DNA from: an uncultured bacterium
GTDB taxonomy: Bacteria; Patescibacteriota; Minisyncoccia; Phycocordibacterales; PALSA-1337
Reading direction: 5' to 3'
Length of the DNA stretch: 10,556 bases
Assembly: GCA_903868845.1 (NCBI GenBank)
Contig: CAIPWS010000095.1
Location: 1-10,556 of the forward strand
This document shows, in pieces, positions 6,528-10,556 of the stretch (position 1 is its first letter; each line of letters opens with the position of its first letter). The position numbers and the translations under genes are program-made. The notes under the pieces were generated by a model. It was not told the origin of the DNA. It did not search any database and was given only the letters and a program-made list of their open reading frames with translations.

Positions 6528-7832
6528 ATGCCAGTCATACCTAATGAGTTCCTGTCGTTTTTACAGACGAATCTGCCCGCGATCACTCACCGTTTCGGTA
6601 CGCCCTGTCACTTGTTCTATGGGCCAGGTATTCGTGGATCTGTTCGGGGCATCAATGCAGCTTTTGGTAGTCAAGGTTTAGATATTACCGAGCTGTTTGC
6701 TTTCAAGGCCAATCCTCGTTTGGCGATCGCAAAGATTATCCTGGAGGAAGGTGGCGGTCTCGATGTAAGTTCTTACGATGAAGTTTTGGCTGCCATCGAG
6801 CTCAACTGTCCTCCGGACAAGACGATGCTAACGTCGAACAATACGCCGCAACGTCTGTACCAGCTGATTGCCAAGCAAGGTGGTTTTCTGAATCTGGACG
6901 ATCCAAGCTTTGTCCCCAAAGTTCCGGAGCCATTTCCGAAGACTATCTGCTTCCGGTTGCTTCTGAATGAGCTGGAGATACCTTCAGTTGGAGCAACTGC
7001 CAATCAGATCAACTTCGTGTCGAAGGACACAAAGTTCGGAGTGCCGATGGACCAAGTCGACGCCGCGTATGAGGCGGCGATCCGGCGCGGTGCGGAGAGT
7101 ATTGGTCTGCATGCCATGGTTGTCTCGAATAATCGGGATTATCGGGCATTGGCTGCGACAGTCAGAGCTTTAGCCAAGAAAGGGGCTGACTTGGGGGATA
7201 AGTTTCATGTTCCAGTCCCTTACCTCAATATGGGCGGCGGTGAGGGTATCGCTTATCGTGATACGGAAAATGACTTCGACATGGGCGCTCTTGCCGTCGA
7301 ATGTCGGCTGGCGCTCGAAATTTTCCAAGCTCGGATGGGTTATAAACCGAGGTTGTTCATGGAAAGCGGTCGGTATGTGGCTGGTCCGCACGGGGTGATG
7401 ATAAACCGCGTGGAGAATGTCTACACGAAGTTCAAGAAGTTTGTCGGTGTTCAAATCGCCATGCAAGGAGTACCGCGTATGGCGATCTACGAAACGGCAT
7501 TCCACAAACCGATCGTGTTCAATCCTGACGGCACCTTGAAGACCGGACCGACCGAGGTTGTCTCGATCGTCGGCGGGACTTGTGAAGGAAGCGATGGTAT
7601 CGGCAGGGATGTGGAATTGCCGATCGTCGCGGAAGGTGACTTCATCGTGACGTGTTGCAGTGGTGCTCATTGCAATGGTCAGGCCGGGCAATACAACTGG
7701 CAACCAAGGCCGCAAGAGTTGTTGTACGATAAGGGTGAAGTGCGCAGGATCTGCACTGCAGAGACTTACCATGACTTCACTTATCGTCAGCGCGGTCTCT
7801 CTGCCGACGAGCACTGGCTCAAACTGTCCTGA
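6528..7832 (+). CDS. lysA: Diaminopimelate decarboxylase-like PLP enzyme (fold type III)
   Basis: LysA removes CO2 from meso-diaminopimelate to give L-lysine, the last step of the DAP pathway, in the cytoplasm. This 434-residue protein has the alanine-racemase-like barrel followed by the C-terminal beta domain. PLP lysine K60 lies in FAFKANP. Other landmarks are GGGLDVSSYDE, TKFGVP, GLHAMVVSN with H195, the phosphate-binding MGGGEG at 235-240, MESGRYVAGP, C352 in GGTCEGSD, and GAHCNGQAGQYNWQPRPQE. The GLHxM..SN, ESGR and GAH versions match, from memory, the LysA branch found in many clostridia. In that branch His is normal where other enzymes have GAY, so it is not a lost residue. VGVQIAMQGVPRMAIY replaces the usual VDAGM...RPALY, which is unusual. 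The ATG at 6528 has AAAGAGG 6 nt upstream; an in-frame ATG at 6477 with AGAGGA would add 17 residues. Composition is GC-richer than secA. Ornithine-type or other decarboxylase activity is a less likely alternative. Confidence 0.82.
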   Translation: MPVIPNEFLSFLQTNLPAITHRFGTPCHLFYGPGIRGSVRGINAAFGSQGLDITELFAFKANPRLAIAKIILEEGGGLDVSSYDEVLAAIELNCPPDKTMLTSNNTPQRLYQLIAKQGGFLNLDDPSFVPKVPEPFPKTICFRLLLNELEIPSVGATANQINFVSKDTKFGVPMDQVDAAYEAAIRRGAESIGLHAMVVSNNRDYRALAATVRALAKKGADLGDKFHVPVPYLNMGGGEGIAYRDTENDFDMGALAVECRLALEIFQARMGYKPRLFMESGRYVAGPHGVMINRVENVYTKFKKFVGVQIAMQGVPRMAIYETAFHKPIVFNPDGTLKTGPTEVVSIVGGTCEGSDGIGRDVELPIVAEGDFIVTCCSGAHCNGQAGQYNWQPRPQELLYDKGEVRRICTAETYHDFTYRQRGLSADEHWLKLS

Positions 7833-7853
7833 AGTTGTTGGCAGAATCAAATC

Positions 7854-7897
7854 AAGGTCGTGTGTCACATGTTTCATCGTGGCATGCGACCTTTTTT
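7854..7897 (+). terminator. Rho-independent terminator of the lysA-like gene
   Basis: AAGGTCG (7854-7860) pairs with CGACCTT (7887-7893). An inner stem GTCAC (7864-7868) with GTGGC (7879-7883) includes one G-U pair. A run of six T residues covers 7892-7897. Confidence 0.8.
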
Positions 7898-7903
7898 GCT
7901 TGA

Positions 7904-7931
7904 TTGACACTTTCTATTTTTTATGTAGTAT
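7904..7931 (+). promoter_or_regulatory. Promoter of the aminotransferase gene
   Basis: TTGACA (7904-7909), 16 nt, TAGTAT (7926-7931). It starts right after the previous terminator T-run, so the aminotransferase is transcribed on its own. Confidence 0.65.
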
Positions 7932-8010
7932 TCAAGCCAGATCCAAGCCAAAGCGGCTGGGACTATTCAGTCTAACAACGTAATATGGAGTGTGTCTCTT
8001 GAGAAAATCA

Positions 8011-9216
8011 ATGTTGCCTCAGTCTAAAGGAAATCTGTTTCAGAGGATTAAAGCCCTCTGTGCAGAGCAGAAGAGCAAAGGAAAAAAGTTAATCGAACTG
8101 ACGATTGGTGAGCCGGTGATACCGGCATTCATCGAGTCCCGTCAAGCGGCGGCGGAAGCCATCATGTCTGACAATCCAGCGGTTCACGGATATCAGGACA
8201 ATGGCGAAGCCGGCGTTCCTGGCTTCTCTCAGCGTTTCATCCAATGTCATGTAGCTACTGATTTGGCGCCGTTGATCAAAGCTGGCAGTCTTGCAACTTT
8301 GCCACTGCCAGGCATCAAGCCAATGTTTGGAGTTGTGATCAATTCGCTCGGCGCTTGGTTGCCGGACGCCCGTACTCGCATGGTTGCGACGCTCACTGAT
8401 CCTGGGTATCCGACGCCGGCCGTTCAGTGCGGGTTGGCGAAGAATATCATCCATCGGCACCTGCCCACGAACCCCGATAATGGCTTCCTCTTCTCGGTCG
8501 ACGACCTAGTGAAGATGGGGCTTATGGAGGGTGACATGATCCTGTTGAATTTCCCGGTCAATCCGACGGGAGTCATCATGATACGCAAGTGGCTTCGCCC
8601 GATCCTCAGCTTCTGTCAGGAGATGGGTATCCGTGTCGTCAACGATGCTGCATACGCAATCATGACGGATCGCAGTGTGGCTACAACCCTCACCGATACG
8701 GCCATCGAGTTTCCTGAACTGAACTGGATCGAGATGTTTTCGGCATCCAAGGCGGGGAACCATTGTGGTTGGCGTGTTGGTGCGGCTATTGGGTCACCGG
8801 AATTCATCGCTGATATGAAGTGCATCAAAGGTGATGACGACAGTGGTTTCAATGCACCACTAGCGGCAGGTGTTCTCCACTTGTTCGAGAAGCATCCGGA
8901 ACGAATCGCTGAAGTGCGCGGCATGTACGCCAGCCGTTTGGATGTTCTTATCCGGGTGATGACGGCAGCAGGGATGCGGTTGGCAGTTCAACCGGAAGCT
9001 GGTTTCTTTGCGATATTCCATCCACCGAAGCGCGCTTTCGGTGTGGACGTCAAGGATGCCGAACACTTCAATTCGCTCATGATCGAGAATACCGATCCTG
9101 GACTTGTCGGAGTGCCTTTCCGCGGTTGGATACGGTATACGGTTGCACCGGTCGATGTAGTCGCCGAAGAAGACGGGATTGCAAAGGCGATCAACTCAGC
9201 TCACGTGTCGTACTAA
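8011..9216 (+). CDS. Class I/II PLP aminotransferase, probably LL-diaminopimelate aminotransferase-like
   Basis: This 401-residue fold type I aminotransferase would transfer an amino group between an amino acid and a keto acid. PLP-binding landmarks are TDPGYPTP near 129-136, FPVNPTG near 181-187, NDAAYA with D212 and Y215, SASKAGNHCGWRVGAA with the Schiff-base lysine K247 and R255, and IRYTVAP with R375, the likely substrate-carboxylate arginine. KGDDDSGFNAPLAA also matches the LL-DAP/DapC-type group. Placement between a LysA-like and a DapB-like gene makes LL-DAP aminotransferase (tetrahydrodipicolinate plus glutamate) the best guess, but the sequence alone does not fix the substrate. The ATG at 8011 has only a weak GAGA upstream. 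TTG at 7999 has GGAG 8 nt before it and could be the true start (4 more residues), and a GTG lies at 7990. All catalytic residues are present. GC-rich like its neighbours; own promoter and terminator. Confidence 0.85.
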   Translation: MLPQSKGNLFQRIKALCAEQKSKGKKLIELTIGEPVIPAFIESRQAAAEAIMSDNPAVHGYQDNGEAGVPGFSQRFIQCHVATDLAPLIKAGSLATLPLPGIKPMFGVVINSLGAWLPDARTRMVATLTDPGYPTPAVQCGLAKNIIHRHLPTNPDNGFLFSVDDLVKMGLMEGDMILLNFPVNPTGVIMIRKWLRPILSFCQEMGIRVVNDAAYAIMTDRSVATTLTDTAIEFPELNWIEMFSASKAGNHCGWRVGAAIGSPEFIADMKCIKGDDDSGFNAPLAAGVLHLFEKHPERIAEVRGMYASRLDVLIRVMTAAGMRLAVQPEAGFFAIFHPPKRAFGVDVKDAEHFNSLMIENTDPGLVGVPFRGWIRYTVAPVDVVAEEDGIAKAINSAHVSY

Positions 9217-9244
9217 CGAGAGTTAAGAACGTTGTATTGTGTTT

Positions 9245-9277
9245 GAAGGGCTGAGTGCTTGCACTCAGCCCTTCTTC
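9245..9277 (+). terminator. Hairpin terminator of the aminotransferase gene
   Basis: GAAGGGCTGAGTGC (9245-9258) and GCACTCAGCCCTTC (9261-9274) are perfect reverse complements, a 14-bp stem at full pairing with 2 nt between the arms. The tail CTTCTTCTGTT is only moderately T-rich. A stronger T-run follows the next palindrome at 9290-9295. Confidence 0.8.
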
Positions 9278-9295
9278 TGTTGCGCAACATTTTTT
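9278..9295. repeat. Perfect 12-bp palindrome with T-run
   Basis: TGTTGCGCAACA (9278-9289) is its own reverse complement and is followed by six T residues (9290-9295). It sits 10 bases before the next -35. It may be a second terminator stem in tandem or an operator for a dimeric repressor. Confidence 0.4.
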
Positions 9296-9304
9296 ATTAT
9301 CCTA

Positions 9305-9332
9305 TTGACAACACATATTTTGAGTGTAATAT
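9305..9332 (+). promoter_or_regulatory. Promoter of the dapB-like gene
   Basis: TTGACA (9305-9310), 16 nt, TAATAT (9327-9332). Same layout as the aminotransferase promoter. Confidence 0.65.
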
Positions 9333-9389
9333 CTGGCACAGAGCAGTATAGTGAAAAATCGGTCAACTATTAACCATGAGGTAGAACAA

Positions 9390-10115
9390 ATGACGAGTCT
9401 GTTGAAACGCATGATCATAATTGGTCGTACTCGTCCGGACCGGGCGAATATGACCAGCACCTTGATTGATGGGTGCACCAAGTTGGGAATTCCTTTCACG
9501 CGGGTGGATGGAAACATGGGTGATTTCGTGGGGATGAAAGGGGAAGGCACCGTGGCGGTTATGGTGAGTTCTCCTGAGCGTTATCCAAAAATCCTTGCTG
9601 GATGCGAAATGTGCAGTATTCCACTTGTTGTGGCCACGTCGAACGTGCCGCTTCAAGATGGAGTAACTGTTCCAGTCATCTCCGCGCCGAACCTGAGCTT
9701 GCTCTCATGCGCAACATTTGATGCTTTGCCGCGCTTGGGAACATTGATTCAGTCACTCGGTGGTCAGTGCTTCTCTGCGGAAATCCACCAAGATTCCAAG
9801 AAGGGAAAGTCCCCGACAGCTGAACGGATAGCCGGCATGTTCGGCGTCAAGCCAGAAAACGTTGGTTCTGTTCGCAGCAATTCGAGCGCGGCGGTGTTCT
9901 CGGATGTTCCGCCGGAACACTTGTCTGGTTTTGCACGGATTGGTGTGGTCGCCAAGCTGCACGGCATGACCTTCAAGATGATGCTCGAGTCCAATGGACG
10001 TGAGTCGTATCTGCCGGGGCTACTGGCTATCATCGAAAAATTCCTCCAAAATCAGGACAAGTTTGGTCCGGGGATTTGGCAGGCTGATCAGATGATGTTC
10101 GGTGACATCAAATAA
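9390..10115 (+). CDS. dapB: Divergent dihydrodipicolinate reductase (DapB)-like protein
   Basis: DapB reduces hydroxy-tetrahydrodipicolinate with NAD(P)H to tetrahydrodipicolinate in DAP and lysine synthesis. The 241-residue protein has DapB length and order: an N-terminal Rossmann strand (RMIIIGRTRPDRAN), VAVMVSSPERYP where DapB has its DFT.P strand, IPLVVATSN in place of the GTTG loop, ISAPNLSLLS in place of SPNFS, and AEIHQDSKKGKSPTAERIA in place of the catalytic HHxxKxDAPSGTA. The C-terminal KLHGMTFKMMLESNGRES and GPGIW..DQMMFGD match the DapB end. H133 and K137 keep the catalytic His and Lys; the second His is Gln. The glycine-rich cofactor loop and the PSGT carboxylate loop are degraded. 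The protein may act on a related substrate or prefer another cofactor. The ATG at 9390 has GAGGT 7 nt upstream; an in-frame GTG at 9351 is less likely. A general NAD(P)-binding oxidoreductase is the alternative. Confidence 0.65.
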   Translation: MTSLLKRMIIIGRTRPDRANMTSTLIDGCTKLGIPFTRVDGNMGDFVGMKGEGTVAVMVSSPERYPKILAGCEMCSIPLVVATSNVPLQDGVTVPVISAPNLSLLSCATFDALPRLGTLIQSLGGQCFSAEIHQDSKKGKSPTAERIAGMFGVKPENVGSVRSNSSAAVFSDVPPEHLSGFARIGVVAKLHGMTFKMMLESNGRESYLPGLLAIIEKFLQNQDKFGPGIWQADQMMFGDIK

Positions 10116-10150
10116 CCTGGCCAGAATAAAACTAAAACAAGTGGTTGTCG

Positions 10151-10195
10151 GCCACAAGGGAGGGCTACACGCTCACACCTTGTGGCTCTTTCTTT
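10151..10195 (+). terminator. Terminator between convergent genes
   Basis: GCCACAAGG (10151-10159) pairs with CCTTGTGGC (10178-10186), 9 bp over an 18-nt loop, followed by the T-rich CTCTTTCTTTTT. It ends the dapB-like transcript. T-rich sequence on the opposite strand to the left of the hairpin could let it also serve the convergent minus-strand gene. Confidence 0.75.
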
Positions 10196-10227
10196 TTCCA
10201 ATTTATATTAATTTTTATTAATCCGAA

Positions 10228-10556
10228 TTACTCTTTAGGAAACTCTCCAGTTTTTACGAATTTTAGGAAATCATCCAAGGTTACGTTTGCGTAATTTCCT
10301 TGAAGTCTTTTGTGCTCGTTAAATTTTGGATTATCGTCTACCATTTCTCTCCATTTTTTCGAATAACCTGGTCCTGGTCGTGTCGCATCTGACCAAGCAA
10401 GTATAACCTCGTTAGCTTTTTTGTGATCGAGTTCTTCCTCAGGATTTTCTTTTATGAACATTTCCAGTGCCAATTGCATCTGGCGTGCACCAAATGAGTT
10501 CATTCTTGGCCCATTCAAAAGCTTCTCGAACCTTTCTTCGGCTTTTCTTTCTACCT
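10228..10556 (-). CDS. Hypothetical protein, 5' end cut by the window edge
   Basis: The minus-strand frame is open from the right edge of the window to a TAA at 10230-10228, so at least 108 residues are present and the true start is outside. A TTG at 10518 and an ATG at 10503 are internal codons and probably not the start. The visible part is charged and helical (VERKAEERFEKLLNGPRMN, then QMQLALEMFIKENPEEELDHKKANEVILAWSD). It continues with a Pro/Gly loop (TRPGPGYSKKW) and ends in a short helix, LDDFLKFVKTG. No membrane segment, cysteine or known motif is seen. I do not recognise the family. Its AT-rich composition is closer to secA than to the GC-rich trio it converges on. Confidence 0.7.
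   Translation of the reverse strand, partial: VERKAEERFEKLLNGPRMNSFGARQMQLALEMFIKENPEEELDHKKANEVILAWSDATRPGPGYSKKWREMVDDNPKFNEHKRLQGNYANVTLDDFLKFVKTGEFPKE

Noticed and set aside
7653..7690. GAH in place of GAY in the decarboxylase as a lost active-site Tyr
   Set aside because: A LysA branch with GAHGHAMG-type sequence is known to me from clostridia, so His is likely normal there.
7170..7910. 246-residue minus-strand reading frame opposite the decarboxylase
   Set aside because: It is antisense to a well-supported gene, has no recognisable motifs, and its frame is a by-product of GC-rich codons.

Overview
The window looks like a piece of chromosome from a Patescibacteria (CPR) bacterium, most likely of the Parcubacteria type. 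This is inferred from gene style and not from any search. The supporting signs are a SecA with an insertion before the Walker B domain and a CPCGSGKKYKKCHG tail, a GxxExxY-type nuclease-fold protein, a TPR tail like those on CPR O-antigen ligases, small hypothetical genes, and weak or absent Shine-Dalgarno sites on several core genes. TGA is used as a stop codon (murB, the decarboxylase), so the TGA-to-glycine code of Gracilibacteria/SR1 does not apply.

Left part (1-3186). The window opens inside the 3' end of a TPR-repeat gene. Five bases after its stop lies a strong sigma-70-like promoter (TTGATT, 17 nt, TATAAT), followed about 60 nt later by a GC-rich hairpin and T-run. This is a compact unit that could make a small RNA. 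Next comes a minus-strand GxxExxY gene framed by inverted clusters of an ACAAAT/ACGAAT hexamer, which looks like a small mobile cassette. murB (UDP-N-acetylenolpyruvoylglucosamine reductase, peptidoglycan synthesis) follows, with a structured leader and no Shine-Dalgarno site. Then comes an unrecognised 202-residue gene with its own terminator.

Middle part (3187-6410). secA, the preprotein translocase ATPase, is followed almost without a gap by an HD-domain phosphohydrolase of the YfbR/HDDC2 type. The two probably form one transcript.

Right part (6411-10195). Three consecutive plus-strand genes encode a LysA-like diaminopimelate decarboxylase, a class I/II PLP aminotransferase that fits an LL-diaminopimelate aminotransferase role, and a divergent DapB-like reductase. 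Together they resemble part of the aminotransferase route from dihydrodipicolinate to meso-DAP and lysine. DapA and DapF are not in the window. The genes are not packed as an operon: each has its own TTGACA-type promoter and its own hairpin terminator. They are visibly more GC-rich than secA. Two of them, the decarboxylase and the reductase, have good Shine-Dalgarno sites, while the start of the aminotransferase is ambiguous. This suggests acquisition by transfer or separate control. The DapB-like protein has lost most of the usual cofactor and substrate loops, so the true product of the trio is open. The window ends in a convergent minus-strand gene cut by the window edge.

No rRNA, tRNA, CRISPR array or transposase was seen. 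No stretch over 300 bases lacks a gene.
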